The notes: generated by a model from the sequence alone, not told the origin. 64,000 nt of DNA from Pseudomonas citronellolis (GCF_900112375.1 NZ_FOLS01000035.1:1-64000); one strand, 5' to 3'. Shown: positions 44,475 through 53,563, counted from the first letter of the stretch. Program-made: numbers and translations.

Positions 44475-47132
44475 TCAGGCGAGGCTCTTGCTGACCACCT
44501 CGTAGACGTCGCTGGACAGCTCGCCGGAGGCCAGGATGCGCTCCAGCTCGGCGCGCATCAGGGCCTGGCGCGCCGGGGCGTACTTGCGCCAGCGGGTCAG
44601 CGGCGCCAGCAGGCGCGAGGCGATCTGCGGGTTGAGCGCGTTGAGGGTGATCACCTGGTCGGCCAGGAAGCGGTAGCCCGCCCCGTCGGCGCGGTGGAAG
44701 TTGACCAGGTTCTGGTTGGCGAAGGCGCCGATCAGGGCGCGGATCTTGTTCGGGTTCTTCAGGGTGAAGGCCGGGTGGCCCATCAGCGCCTGCACGCGCT
44801 CCAGGCCGCCGGGCAGGGTGCAGCCGGCCTGCACGCTGAACCACTGGTCCATCACCAGCGGGTTGTCCTTGAAGTAGTCGGCGAACATTTCCAGGCCCTT
44901 GGCCTTCTCGTCGTCGTACGGCGAGTTGACCAGCACCGCCAGGGCGGTGAGGCGTTCGGTCATGTTGTCGCAGGCCTCGTACTGCTCGAGGCAGGCCGCC
45001 AGCACTTCGTCGCCGCCCACCAGCATCAGGTAGGACAGCGCGATGTTCTGCAGGCTGCGCCGGGCGATGTGCTCGGCCTCGGCCACGTACGGCGTCTTGC
45101 GCGAGGCCTCGCGGTTGGCCTGGTAACGCTGCCACAGCGGCTCGCGCAGGGCCTCGGCGATGCGCTTGCGGGCGAACTCGCGGGCGGCGTGGATGGCCTC
45201 GACGTCGGCTTCCTCGCTCAGTTCGGTGAGGTAAGCCTCGCTGGGCAGCGAGAGCATCTCGGCGACCATCGCCTGGTCCAGGGCGTTGTCCTGCAGCAGG
45301 GTGTGGAAGGCAGTGATCAGGCGCTCGTCGAGCACCAGCTGCTCGCCGCGCTGGTGCTGGCCGATCAGTTCCTGGAGCACCTGCACCGACAGCTGCTGGC
45401 CGGCTTCCCAGCGGTTGAAGCCGTCCTCGTCGTACTGCATGAGGAACATCAGTTGGTCGCGGCCGTAGGGGAAGCTCAGCTTCACCGGCGCGGAGAAGCC
45501 GCGCAGCAGCGACGGCAGCGGCTTCTCGGCCAGGCCGACGAAGGTGAAGGATTGCTCCGCCTCGGTCACCTGCAGCACGCGGTTGCTGCCGTGGGCGTGT
45601 TCCTCGCCGGCCAGGCGCAGCGGCAGCGGGTTGCCCAGGCTGTCCAGCAGGCCCATTTCCACCGGGATGACGAAGGGCTGCTTGCTCTTCTGCCCCGGGC
45701 TCGGCGGGCAGCTCTGGCGGAAGGTCAGGGTGTAGCTCTGGGCGGCGGCGTCGTAGCTTTCCTCCACTGCCAGGCGCGGGGTGCCGGACTGGCTGTACCA
45801 GCGCTTGAATTGCGTCAGGTCGACGCCGTTGGCGTCTTCCATGGCCTTGACGAAGTCGTCGCAGGTCACCGCCTGGCCGTCATGGCGCTCGAAGTACAGG
45901 TCGGTGCCCTTGCGGAAGCCCTCGGCGCCGAGCAGGGTGTGGATCATGCGCACCACTTCCGAACCCTTCTCGTAGACGGTCAGGGTGTAGAAGTTGGAAA
46001 TTTCGATGAAGGAGTCCGGGCGTACCGGGTGGGCCATGGGGCCGGCGTCCTCGGCGAACTGGTTGGTGCGCAGGAAGGCCACGTCCTCGACGCGCTTGAC
46101 GGTGCGCGAGTTCATGTCGGCGGAGAACTCGCTGTCGCGGAACACGGTGAAGCCTTCCTTGAGCGACAGCTGGAACCAGTCGCGGCAGGTCACGCGGTTG
46201 CCCGACCAGTTGTGGAAGTATTCGTGGGCCACCACGCCCTCGACGCGCTGGTGCGCGGCGTCGGTGGCGGTCTCGGCCTTGGCCAGCACGCAACTGGAGT
46301 TGAAGATGTTGAGCCCCTTGTTCTCCATGGCGCCCATGTTGAAGTCATTGACCGCGACGATCATGAAGATGTCCAGGTCGTACTCGCGGCCGTAGACCTT
46401 CTCGTCCCAGCGCATGGCCTTCTTCAGGCTGTCCATGGCGTGCTGGCACTTGTCGATGTTCTCCGGCTCGACGTAGATGCGCAGGGCGACTTCGCGCTCG
46501 CTCAGGGTGGTGTAGGTGTCTTCCACCGCCCAGAGGTCGCCGGCGACCAGGGCGAACAGGTAGGCCGGCTTGCGGAACGGGTCCTGCCAGGTGGCCCAGT
46601 GGCGGCCGTCCTCTTCCGAGCCGCTGGCCACCGGGTTGCCGTTGGACAGCAGCACCGGGTACTTGTGCTGCTCGGCCGAGACGGTGGTGGTGAAGCTGCT
46701 CATCACGTCCGGGCGGTCGAGGTAGTAGGTGATCTTGCGGAAGCCCTCGGCCTCGCACTGGGTGCAGAACATCTTGCCGGACTTGTACAGGCCTTCCAGC
46801 GCGGTGTTCTTCTCCGGGTGGATGCGCACGGTGCTGTCGACGGTGAACTGTTTCGCGGTCGGCTGCAGGGTCAGGTGGTTCTCGTCCAGCTGGTAGTCGC
46901 CCTCTTCCAGCACGCGGTCGTCCAGGGCCACCCATTGCAGCTCCAGCTGCTGGCCGTCGAGCACCAGCGGCGGCAGGCCCTCGCCGCGCTCGGGGTTGCG
47001 GCGCATGACCAGTTGCGCGTGGACCAGGGTGTGGTCCTCGTACAGCTCGAAGGTCAGGTTGGTCTCGTCGATCAGGTACTCGGGCGCCTGGTAGTCCTTG
47101 AGGTAGATGACTTTCGGTTGATCAGTGCGCAT
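44475..47132 (-). CDS. pepN: Aminopeptidase N
   Basis: 885 aa M1-family zinc metallopeptidase. The exopeptidase motif GAMEN lies near residue 266 and the zinc site HEYFHNW near 299-305, with the downstream glutamate in the same helix region. It removes N-terminal residues from peptides in the cytoplasm. The size is normal for the bacterial PepN group. ATG 47132 has GGAGGG eight bases upstream. It is a single-gene unit with its own terminator; the 60-nt gap before it carries a short repeat shared with the end of the DUF2797 gene. Confidence 0.96.
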   Translation of the reverse strand: MRTDQPKVIYLKDYQAPEYLIDETNLTFELYEDHTLVHAQLVMRRNPERGEGLPPLVLDGQQLELQWVALDDRVLEEGDYQLDENHLTLQPTAKQFTVDSTVRIHPEKNTALEGLYKSGKMFCTQCEAEGFRKITYYLDRPDVMSSFTTTVSAEQHKYPVLLSNGNPVASGSEEDGRHWATWQDPFRKPAYLFALVAGDLWAVEDTYTTLSEREVALRIYVEPENIDKCQHAMDSLKKAMRWDEKVYGREYDLDIFMIVAVNDFNMGAMENKGLNIFNSSCVLAKAETATDAAHQRVEGVVAHEYFHNWSGNRVTCRDWFQLSLKEGFTVFRDSEFSADMNSRTVKRVEDVAFLRTNQFAEDAGPMAHPVRPDSFIEISNFYTLTVYEKGSEVVRMIHTLLGAEGFRKGTDLYFERHDGQAVTCDDFVKAMEDANGVDLTQFKRWYSQSGTPRLAVEESYDAAAQSYTLTFRQSCPPSPGQKSKQPFVIPVEMGLLDSLGNPLPLRLAGEEHAHGSNRVLQVTEAEQSFTFVGLAEKPLPSLLRGFSAPVKLSFPYGRDQLMFLMQYDEDGFNRWEAGQQLSVQVLQELIGQHQRGEQLVLDERLITAFHTLLQDNALDQAMVAEMLSLPSEAYLTELSEEADVEAIHAAREFARKRIAEALREPLWQRYQANREASRKTPYVAEAEHIARRSLQNIALSYLMLVGGDEVLAACLEQYEACDNMTERLTALAVLVNSPYDDEKAKGLEMFADYFKDNPLVMDQWFSVQAGCTLPGGLERVQALMGHPAFTLKNPNKIRALIGAFANQNLVNFHRADGAGYRFLADQVITLNALNPQIASRLLAPLTRWRKYAPARQALMRAELERILASGELSSDVYEVVSKSLA

Positions 47133-47147
47133 GTGGCCCTCCGGGCA

Positions 47148-47234
47148 GCTTCAAGCTTCGAGCTTCAAGCCGCAAGTTCATGGTTCGCCGGCTCAGCTTG
47201 CCGCTTGAGGCTTATAGCTGATGGCTAGCTGATA
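47148..47234. repeat. AGCTT-type repeat between pepN and the DUF2797 gene
   Basis: A simple-looking stretch built from AGCTTCAAGC, CGAGCTTCAAGCCGCAAG, CAGCTTGCCGCTTGAGG and CTTATAGCTGATGGCTAGCT. Such units occur scattered in Pseudomonas genomes. The repeat runs into the 3' end of the DUF2797 gene and supplies its last dozen codons. Confidence 0.6.
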
Positions 47235-48038
47235 AGCTGTGTACTTACGGATATTGATGACGCCGGTGTCGAAGATCAGGTACTGGCCCTTGATGCCTTG
47301 CAGGGTACCCTCCACCACCGGCGTCTTGTCCAGATCGAAGCTGGTGATCTTGACCAGGTAGGCCTGCACCGGGTAGCGGATCTCGATCGGCTCGATGTCG
47401 GTCACCGGCTGGATGGCCTGCAGGCCGAAGCGCTGCTGCAGCTCGCGCAGGCCCTCGGCGCAGTGGTCGAACAGCCGCTCGCGGATGGCCGCCAGGTCCA
47501 GCGGCTCGGCCTCGCCCTTGAGCAGGGCGCGCCAGTTGGTGCGGTCGGCTACCTGGCTGCGCAGCAGGTCTTCCACCAGCCCGGACTGCTGGCGCGTGGC
47601 CACCCGCAGGATCGGCAGCGCCTGGCGCGCGCCCTGGTCGATCCAGCGCGTCGGCACCTGGGTGGCGCGGGTGATGCCCACCTTCACGCCCGAGGAGTTG
47701 GCCAGGTAGACCACGTGGTCGGTCATGCAGAAGCGTTCGCCCCACTCCGGCTCGCGGCAGGTGCCCTCGTCGTAGTGGCACTTCTCCGGGCTGACGATGC
47801 AGCTGTCGCACTGCGCCAGCTTGGTGAAGCAGGGGTAGCAGTAGCCCTGGCTGAAGCTCTTCTTCGTCTTGCGCCCGCAATGGCAGCAGTGGATGGCACC
47901 CAGGTACTCCAGGCGCAGGGTCTTGCCGATCAGCGGGTTGACCGCCACTTCCGCCTCGCCGAGGCGGAAGGCGTACTGCACGGGGCTTTCAAGGCGCGCC
48001 GACATCTTGCTCAGGGCGCCGCGTCCTAGCTCGATCAT
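47193..48038 (-). CDS. DUF2797 cysteine-rich protein
   Basis: 281 aa. The N-terminal third carries a dense cysteine/histidine set (CCHCGRKTKK, GYCYPCF, CDSCIVSPEKCHYDEGTC, RFCMTDH), very likely two zinc-binding modules. A domain with VVYLANSSGVKVGITRATQV follows that resembles a GIY-YIG-like core (YLANS...VKVGITR). DUF2797 proteins have no assigned activity. ATG 48038 overlaps the yeaC stop by one base (TGATG). The C-terminus (about 12 residues) is encoded by a dispersed repeat and may not be conserved. Confidence 0.8.
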   Translation of the reverse strand: MIELGRGALSKMSARLESPVQYAFRLGEAEVAVNPLIGKTLRLEYLGAIHCCHCGRKTKKSFSQGYCYPCFTKLAQCDSCIVSPEKCHYDEGTCREPEWGERFCMTDHVVYLANSSGVKVGITRATQVPTRWIDQGARQALPILRVATRQQSGLVEDLLRSQVADRTNWRALLKGEAEPLDLAAIRERLFDHCAEGLRELQQRFGLQAIQPVTDIEPIEIRYPVQAYLVKITSFDLDKTPVVEGTLQGIKGQYLIFDTGVINIRKYTAYQLAISYKPQAAS

Positions 48039-48298
48039 CAGTGCAGCGAATTGGACGAGAAGAGGATGTTGGGGATCGCCTCGGCGTGGGACTCGCACTC
48101 CTGCGGGCCCATGTAGCCGGTGCGCTGGTCCTCGGGCAGGTTCTGCAGCTCCCAGGCGATCATCGCCTGCAGGCACAGCTCCTTCTGCTCCAGGCTCAGC
48201 TTGCGGCCATCCGGCCATTTGCCGATCTCCACGGCGAGCTTGAGGCTCTCGTAGATTTCCGGGGTGATGTTCTCGATGGTTTCGGCGAAGGACGACAT
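48038..48298 (-). CDS. YeaC-like DUF1315 protein
   Basis: 86 aa. It is a small charged helical protein (FAETIENITPEIYESLKLAV, KWPDGRKLSLEQKELCLQAM) of the DUF1315 family. The family is widespread in gamma-proteobacteria and has no known function. ATG 48298 is used; the upstream extension is proline-rich and unsupported. It is coupled to DUF2797, a pairing also seen in other Pseudomonas as I recall. Confidence 0.82.
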   Translation of the reverse strand: MSSFAETIENITPEIYESLKLAVEIGKWPDGRKLSLEQKELCLQAMIAWELQNLPEDQRTGYMGPQECESHAEAIPNILFSSNSLH

Positions 48299-48385
48299 GG
48301 GGCCGGATCCTGCTGGGGGCAAAACCGGCATTCTACCGGGCCGGGCGGCCTGGCGCACGAACAGAGGTCAAACGGTGGCATGGAC

Positions 48386-48538
48386 GTAGGGCGTATAACG
48401 CTCTGCGTTATACGCCGGTTGGCCATGGCCGCCGGCCTGCTCGCGGTCATGCGGGAAACCGTCGGCCCGGTTCGTCCCTGGCGCCGGTGACGAATCGGGT
48501 GTAACGGCGTACAACCGCGAACGGTTGTACGCCCTACG
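48386..48538. repeat. Inverted pair of hairpin repeats
   Basis: Two related hairpins face each other: CGTAGGGCGTATAACGCTCT at 48386 with stem closing GCGTTATACGCC (to 48417), and GGCGTACAACCGCGAACGGT at 48506 closing GTACGCCCTACG (to 48537). Both have the outer CGTAGGGCGTA end. They form a REPIN-like doublet in the 252-bp gap between the rhomboid and yeaC genes and may also stop the rhomboid transcript. Confidence 0.75.
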
Positions 48539-48550
48539 GCGCGCGTGGGA

Positions 48551-49417
48551 TCAGGCGCCGCGCCCGCGCGCCAGCATGCCGCCCAGCGCGCCGGTCAGGC
48601 AGCCGATCACCAGCCCGCCGACGTGGGCACCGTTGGCGATGGAGCCGAAGCCCAGCAGGTCGATGACGCCGGACAGGCACACCAGCAGCCAGATCAGCAT
48701 CATCGCCACCACGCCCTTCGGCAGGCGGTAGGCCGGGGTCGGCGCCAGCAGCTGGAAGATCCAGCAGTGCCCGAGCAGCCCGTAGAGCACGCCGGACAGG
48801 CCGCCGAACAGGCTCGGCCCGGAAGCCAGGTACTGCACGACGTTGGACACCAGGCCGAAGCCCAGGCTCAGGCCCAGCAGCATGACGCCGCCCTGGCGGT
48901 ATTCGATGCGCCGGCCCAGTTCCCAGTACCACATGGCGTTCATCGCCAGGTGCAGCCAGCCGAAGTGGATCAGCATGGGCGTGAACAGGCGCCACCACTG
49001 CCCTGCCGCCAGGCCCTCGGCCAGCGGCTGGAACAGCACCCGGTCGGTGCCGACCAGTTGGAAGTCCTGGAAGGTGAACCAGCGCAGGGTGTCCGGGTTG
49101 CCGCCGAGCAGGGTCAGAGCAGCGACCGCGAAGGTCACCAGCAGCACCGCGGCGGTCACCTTGCTGGCCCGCACCTGGGCCAGGAAGCCCGGGCCGCGGC
49201 GCTGCGGTTGGGCCGCGGAAGCCAGCTCGGGGTCGCCCTGCGGGTAGCGCCGGTAGAGGTCGCGCACCTGCTCGGCCAGGCTTTCGTCCGGCACCCAGAG
49301 CACCTGTTCGCCGGCCTCCTCGCTGACCCGGAAGGGCACGTTCAGGCGTTGCAGCAGACCGACGAAACCGGCGAGATCCGCCGCCAGGGGAAGGCGCATG
49401 GCCACTACTGCACTCAC
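48551..49417 (-). CDS. Rhomboid intramembrane serine protease
   Basis: 288 aa. An N-terminal cytoplasmic domain of about 95 residues (MRLPLAADLAGFVGLLQRLN) of the GlpG type is followed by six membrane spans. Catalytic Ser lies in GGLSGVLYG (about residue 207) and His in GAHVGGLVIG (about 264); HFGWLHLAMNAMWYW carries the conserved HxxxN oxyanion pattern. It cleaves membrane proteins within the bilayer. ATG 49417 overlaps the upstream stop (ATGA); ATG 49399 is an alternative. It is the last gene of the nadK operon. Confidence 0.93.
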   Translation of the reverse strand: MSAVVAMRLPLAADLAGFVGLLQRLNVPFRVSEEAGEQVLWVPDESLAEQVRDLYRRYPQGDPELASAAQPQRRGPGFLAQVRASKVTAAVLLVTFAVAALTLLGGNPDTLRWFTFQDFQLVGTDRVLFQPLAEGLAAGQWWRLFTPMLIHFGWLHLAMNAMWYWELGRRIEYRQGGVMLLGLSLGFGLVSNVVQYLASGPSLFGGLSGVLYGLLGHCWIFQLLAPTPAYRLPKGVVAMMLIWLLVCLSGVIDLLGFGSIANGAHVGGLVIGCLTGALGGMLARGRGA

Positions 49418-50397
49418 TCATCCTCTCCCGGACGCTTCACGTCCACCCAGACGAACTTGTCGCGCTGCAGGCGCGTTTCCTGGTCCAGCCGGTAGGCCAC
49501 CAGCTTGCCGTACATGACCGCGCTGTAGTCCAGGCAGGCCAGGTTCGGGCGGATCGGCGCCGGCGTGCCGCGACGCCAGTAGTGGCCGACGAACAGCATC
49601 GGCTCGTCGGCGCCGTAGCTCAGCAGGCTGGACTTCTGCTCGGCGCTCAGGCGCTCGGCGGCCACCTCGTCGGGCAGCGCGTCGGGCTGGAAGACGATGT
49701 CGCCGTAGGTCTCCGGCTCGCGGTCCTCTTCCCAGAACTTGGTGCGGAAGAACGCGCGGGTGAAGCCGTCGCTGCCGGTCAGCGTCATGCCGTTGGGCAG
49801 GCGCATGTCGGTGCCGCGCAGCAGGCGGTTGCACACCTGGTAGGCGAAGCTGCCGTGCTCGGCGGAGGACTGCAGGAAGGCCTCGTCGATGCGCCCGTCG
49901 GGGAACTGCCGGCGCAGCGAATCGATCAGCTCGTTGTCCCAGCAGGCGTGGACCATGCGGAAGCGCCCGGCGTCGAGGAACAGCGGCAGGCGCCGGAACC
50001 AGCCGAGGAAGTCGCGCCAGTCGCCGGGGTGGCCCTCGAACTGGTCGAGGGTTTCCTGGATCAGCCGCGCGTGCCGCGGGGTGTGCTCACGCAGGTACTG
50101 GCGGCCGCTTCCCGGCGCCGCCGGGGTGGACCAGCCGAGCAGGTTGTACTCGTGGTTGCCCATGATGCACAGGGCCTCGCCGGCGGCGACCATGTCGTGC
50201 ACCCGGTGCAGGGCCTCGCGGATGCGCGGGCCGCGGTCGACGATGTCGCCGAGGAACAGCGCCTGGCGCCGCGGGTGGCGCCAGACGCCGCCGTGCAGCT
50301 GGTAGCCCAGCCGCTCCAGCAGGCGGTCGAGGGTGTGTGCGCAGCCGTGGACGTCGCCGATCAGGTCGTAGCCACGGCCCGGGTCGAGTTCGCTCAC
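49414..50397 (-). CDS. PPP-type metallophosphatase
   Basis: 327 aa. The three metal-site motifs of the PPP phosphatase family are in order: GDVHG (14-18), GDIVDRGP (near 50-57) and GNHEYN (near 80-85). A histidine in MVHACWDNE follows. This set groups it with PrpE/ApaH/lambda-phosphatase enzymes, so substrates may be phosphoproteins or dinucleotide polyphosphates; the sequence does not decide. ATG 50397 overlaps the nadK stop by four bases and the 3' end overlaps the rhomboid start. Cytoplasmic. Confidence 0.88.
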   Translation of the reverse strand: MSELDPGRGYDLIGDVHGCAHTLDRLLERLGYQLHGGVWRHPRRQALFLGDIVDRGPRIREALHRVHDMVAAGEALCIMGNHEYNLLGWSTPAAPGSGRQYLREHTPRHARLIQETLDQFEGHPGDWRDFLGWFRRLPLFLDAGRFRMVHACWDNELIDSLRRQFPDGRIDEAFLQSSAEHGSFAYQVCNRLLRGTDMRLPNGMTLTGSDGFTRAFFRTKFWEEDREPETYGDIVFQPDALPDEVAAERLSAEQKSSLLSYGADEPMLFVGHYWRRGTPAPIRPNLACLDYSAVMYGKLVAYRLDQETRLQRDKFVWVDVKRPGEDE

Positions 50398-51281
50398 TCG
50401 CTGCTCCCCAGCCGGCTGCCCCAGCCGAGCTTGGTCCGGCAGACCTCGTAGTAGTTGTGGTCGATCGGGTGGATCAGGCGCAGCTTCTGCGGCTTCTTGC
50501 TCACCGTGACCATGTCGCCCGGCGCGCAGGTGAAGTGGTTCTGCCCGTCGCAGGAGACCTGCGGGTAGATCTGCATGTTCGGCGACACCACGATCTTCAG
50601 CTCGCTGTTGCCATCGACCACGATCGGCCGGCTGGACAAGGTGTGCGGGTACATCGGCACTATGACGATGGCGTCCAGCTTCGGATGCATGATCGGCCCG
50701 CCGGCGGACAGCGAGTAGGCGGTGGAGCCGGTGGGCGTGGCGACGATCAGGCCGTCGGCCTTCTGGCTGCAGACGAACTGGCCGTCGATGTGCAGCTCGA
50801 ACTCGATCATCCGCGTCGACTTGCCGGGGTGCAGCACCACGTCGTTGAGCGCGTCGCCCTGGCCGATGGATTCGCCGTGGCGGCGCACCTGGGCGTCGAG
50901 CAGGAAGCGGCTTTCGACGATGTACTGGCCGCCGAGCACCTCGTCCACCTTGGTTTCCAGCTCGTCCGGGCGGATGTCGGTGAGGAAGCCCAGGCTGCCG
51001 CGGTTGATGCCCAGCACCGGCACCTTGTGCCGGGCCAGCGCGCGCGCCGCGCCGAGCATGCTGCCGTCGCCGCCGACGACGATGACCAGGTCGCAGATCT
51101 CGCCCATGATCTTCCGCGAGCAGGTCTGCAGGCCGTGGCCGGGCAGGACTTCGGCGATGGTGTCCTCGAGGATCACATGCAGGTGCCGCTCGGTCAGGAA
51201 GCGCTTCAGCCGGCGGATGGTTTCCAGCACCTGGGTGCTGCCGAGGCGGCCGATGATGCCGATATTGCGAAAGGATTCCAT
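50394..51281 (-). CDS. nadK: NAD kinase
   Basis: 295 aa. The GGDGSML motif near residue 69, NRGSLGFLTD and a C-terminal TPTGSTAYSLSAGGPI are typical of ATP-NAD kinase, which makes NADP+. ATG 51281 gives the family N-terminus (MESFRNIGIIGRLGS). It is the first gene of a three-gene overlapping unit with the PPP phosphatase and rhomboid. It is divergent from the DUF1853 gene across 108 bp. Confidence 0.96.
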   Translation of the reverse strand: MESFRNIGIIGRLGSTQVLETIRRLKRFLTERHLHVILEDTIAEVLPGHGLQTCSRKIMGEICDLVIVVGGDGSMLGAARALARHKVPVLGINRGSLGFLTDIRPDELETKVDEVLGGQYIVESRFLLDAQVRRHGESIGQGDALNDVVLHPGKSTRMIEFELHIDGQFVCSQKADGLIVATPTGSTAYSLSAGGPIMHPKLDAIVIVPMYPHTLSSRPIVVDGNSELKIVVSPNMQIYPQVSCDGQNHFTCAPGDMVTVSKKPQKLRLIHPIDHNYYEVCRTKLGWGSRLGSSE

Positions 51282-51389
51282 GAGACTCCAGGCGGCGGGT
51301 GCGAGCGGGTAGTGCCCGGAATTATGGGGGAAACCCCCGAACAGCGGCAAACCCGCGCACCAGCGCGGGCGTTCGGCTAGGCTGCACGG

Positions 51390-52334
51390 ATGAAGTCGAC
51401 CGCCTACCTGCTCGATGAGCTGCTAGCCGAACTGCGCCAACCCGCGGTACGCGACCTCGCCTGGACCCTGCTCGGCGAACCCCTGCTGGATGCCGGCGCC
51501 CTGCCCCTGCGCCATCCGCTGGCGGCGAGCCGCTGGCTGGCCGAACCGCGGCTTCTGGGCGACTGGCTGCGCGAACAGGAAAGGCACAGCGAAGCGTTGC
51601 AGGCCTGGTTGCAGAGTTCGCCGCAACAACGCCTGGGCCGCTACTACGAACGCCTCTGGCAGTTCGCCCTGCAGCAGGCCCCCGACCTGCGCCTGCTCGG
51701 CGCCAACCTGGCGGTGCGCGACAACGGCCACACCCTGGGCGAGCTGGACCTGCTGCTGGAGGACGACGACGGCCTGCATCACCTGGAACTGGCCATCAAG
51801 CTCTACCTGGGCCCCAGCCGCGAAGGCCCGGACGACTGGCTCGGCCCCGGCGCCGAGGACCGCCTGGCGAACAAGCTGCGCCACCTGCGCGAGCACCAGT
51901 TGCCGCTCTCCTCCACCCCACGCGGCCGCGCCCTGATCGCCGGTTTCAGCAGCGCCCCGGTGCAAGCCGCGCTCTGGCTGGGCGGCTACCTGTTCTACCC
52001 CTGGCCCGGCGAGTGCGCGGCGCCGGAGGGCGCCAACCCCGAGCACCTGAGCGGCTCCTGGCTGCACCGCCGCCACTGGCCCCTGTACCGCGCCCAGGGC
52101 ACGGGGCGCTGGCAGCCGCTGCCGCGCAGCGAATGGCTGGCTCCGGCGCGCAAGGCCGCGGAGCAGAGCTGGACGCCGGAACGCTTCGATGCCTGGTTGG
52201 CGCAACTGCCGGCGGATGCTTTCCCGCAGTTGCTGGTGCGTCTGGAGGAACAGCAGGGGGAATGGTACGAGGCCGAACGGCTGTTCCTGGTCGGTGACCA
52301 GTGGCCAAGGGTGCATAACGGGTATTCCCATTGA
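51390..52334 (+). CDS. DUF1853 protein
   Basis: 314 aa. It matches the DUF1853 family, with a nuclease-like look in the middle: GELDLLLEDDDGLHHLELAIKL carries the E-x-D...E-x-K spacing of restriction-endonuclease-like folds (GELDLLL, then HLELAIK). No catalytic activity is documented as far as I know. No membrane segment. ATG 51390 has only a weak Shine-Dalgarno. It lies alone between nadK (divergent) and a REP cluster. Confidence 0.8.
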   Translation: MKSTAYLLDELLAELRQPAVRDLAWTLLGEPLLDAGALPLRHPLAASRWLAEPRLLGDWLREQERHSEALQAWLQSSPQQRLGRYYERLWQFALQQAPDLRLLGANLAVRDNGHTLGELDLLLEDDDGLHHLELAIKLYLGPSREGPDDWLGPGAEDRLANKLRHLREHQLPLSSTPRGRALIAGFSSAPVQAALWLGGYLFYPWPGECAAPEGANPEHLSGSWLHRRHWPLYRAQGTGRWQPLPRSEWLAPARKAAEQSWTPERFDAWLAQLPADAFPQLLVRLEEQQGEWYEAERLFLVGDQWPRVHNGYSH

Positions 52335-52352
52335 GAGGAGCATGGCTTCTCG

Positions 52353-52584
52353 TAGGAGCGAGCTTGCTCGCGAATGAGCCCCGCTGGGGAATCTGTTCGC
52401 GAGCAAGCTCGCTCCTACGAAGAGCACCGCGGCGCGGTCGGCAAGACAGTCGCGCCTATATCCGTGCCCTACGTGTTCGCCGTGGAGTACGGCCTACACC
52501 TGTAGGAGCGGGCCCTGCCCGCGATTCCGCGCGCAGGGCGCGCGAATGACGTGGGTGGGTCGTAGGAGCGGATCTCATCCGCGA
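52353..52584. repeat. REPIN (inverted REP pair) and two further REP units
   Basis: The 287-bp gap 52335-52621 holds a classic inverted pair: TAGGAGCGAGCTTGCTCGCG at 52353-52374 and its reverse complement at 52396-52417, 21 nt apart. Two further units of other REP types follow: GTAGGAGCGGGCCCTGCCCG at 52502 and GTAGGAGCGGATCTCATCCG at 52562. There is no gene in the gap. Confidence 0.9.
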
Positions 52585-52621
52585 TCCGCGCCGATATATC
52601 CGTCCGGCACGAACGAATGCC

Positions 52622-53563
52622 CTACGGCAATCGCCCCAAGCGCTCTTCCATCGCCCGCCTACCCTGCAGGCCGCCGCTGTGCACGGCAACCAGGCGGCTG
52701 CCGCGGGGCACCCGCCTGGCGCTTACCTCATCATGCAGGACCAGCAGCAGCTTGCCGGTGTACAGCGGCTCCAGCGGTACACCGGTCGCCGCCTCGAAAT
52801 CGGCCATGAACCGCACCAGCTCGGCATCCACCTTGCCGAAACCGCCGCGGCTGGCGTCCAGTAGGCGATAACCGGCGTCTTCACGCCCCGCCTCGGCCAG
52901 CAGCCGCGGCAGCATGGCTTCCACGCCATGGCCGGGAGGTACCGCCAGGGCGCCGATCAGCGGGTGCGCGCCCTGCTCGCCCAGCACCAGCCCGGCCAGG
53001 GTGGTGCCAGTGCCACAGGCAGCCCAGAGCTGGTCGTAACCGTTCCAGCCAATGCCCAGCAATTGCACACCCAACTGTTCCACCAACGGCGCGCAACCCA
53101 GCGCGCCGTGCAAACCGCCGCCGCCCTCGTCCACCGCCAGCAGGCGCGGGTAGCGTTCGCGCCAGGGAGCCCAGAAACCTTCGGCATGGCGCTCGCGGTA
53201 GCCGGCGTAGCCGAGCCAGTGCAGTTGCATGCCCCAGGCGCGCAGGTCGCGCACCGTGGGCGTGTCCTGCTCGTTTCCGCGCAGCAGGCCAACGGTGGCG
53301 AAGCCGAAGCGCTGGCCGGCGGCGGCCAGGGCGTGCAGGTGGTTGGAATGGGCGCCGCCCAGGCTGATCAGGCCTTCCAGGCCCTGTTCGGCGGCCTGGC
53401 GCAGGTAGGGCGCCAGCTTGAACCACTTGTTGCCGGACACCCGCTCATCGACCAGGTCCAGGCGCAACAGCGCCAGCTCGACGCCAGCTTGTTCCAGCCA
53501 ATCGAGGCGCAGCTGTTGCAAAGGGGGTAGCGGGCACCAGTCGGGGAATCGCAGGGCAGCCAC
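52622..53563 (-). CDS. PLP-dependent ACC deaminase / D-cysteine desulfhydrase family enzyme
   Basis: 313 aa. Fold-type II PLP enzyme; the Schiff-base lysine should be Lys46 in RVSGNKWFKL, followed by SLGGAHSNHLHALA, the cofactor/substrate loop with the SNH motif. A glycine-rich phosphate loop CGTGTTLAG lies in the middle. The family contains 1-aminocyclopropane-1-carboxylate deaminases and D-cysteine desulfhydrases; which one this is cannot be said safely, and desulfhydrase-type is more common outside plant-associated strains. The start is GTG 53563, directly after the stop of the coiled-coil gene, so the two are cotranscribed. Confidence 0.85.
   Translation of the reverse strand: MAALRFPDWCPLPPLQQLRLDWLEQAGVELALLRLDLVDERVSGNKWFKLAPYLRQAAEQGLEGLISLGGAHSNHLHALAAAGQRFGFATVGLLRGNEQDTPTVRDLRAWGMQLHWLGYAGYRERHAEGFWAPWRERYPRLLAVDEGGGGLHGALGCAPLVEQLGVQLLGIGWNGYDQLWAACGTGTTLAGLVLGEQGAHPLIGALAVPPGHGVEAMLPRLLAEAGREDAGYRLLDASRGGFGKVDAELVRFMADFEAATGVPLEPLYTGKLLLVLHDEVSARRVPRGSRLVAVHSGGLQGRRAMEERLGRLP

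Noticed and set aside
44382-47228. 948-codon plus-strand frame opposite pepN
   Set aside because: Antisense of an M1 aminopeptidase with all its motifs; it starts within the pepN terminator region.
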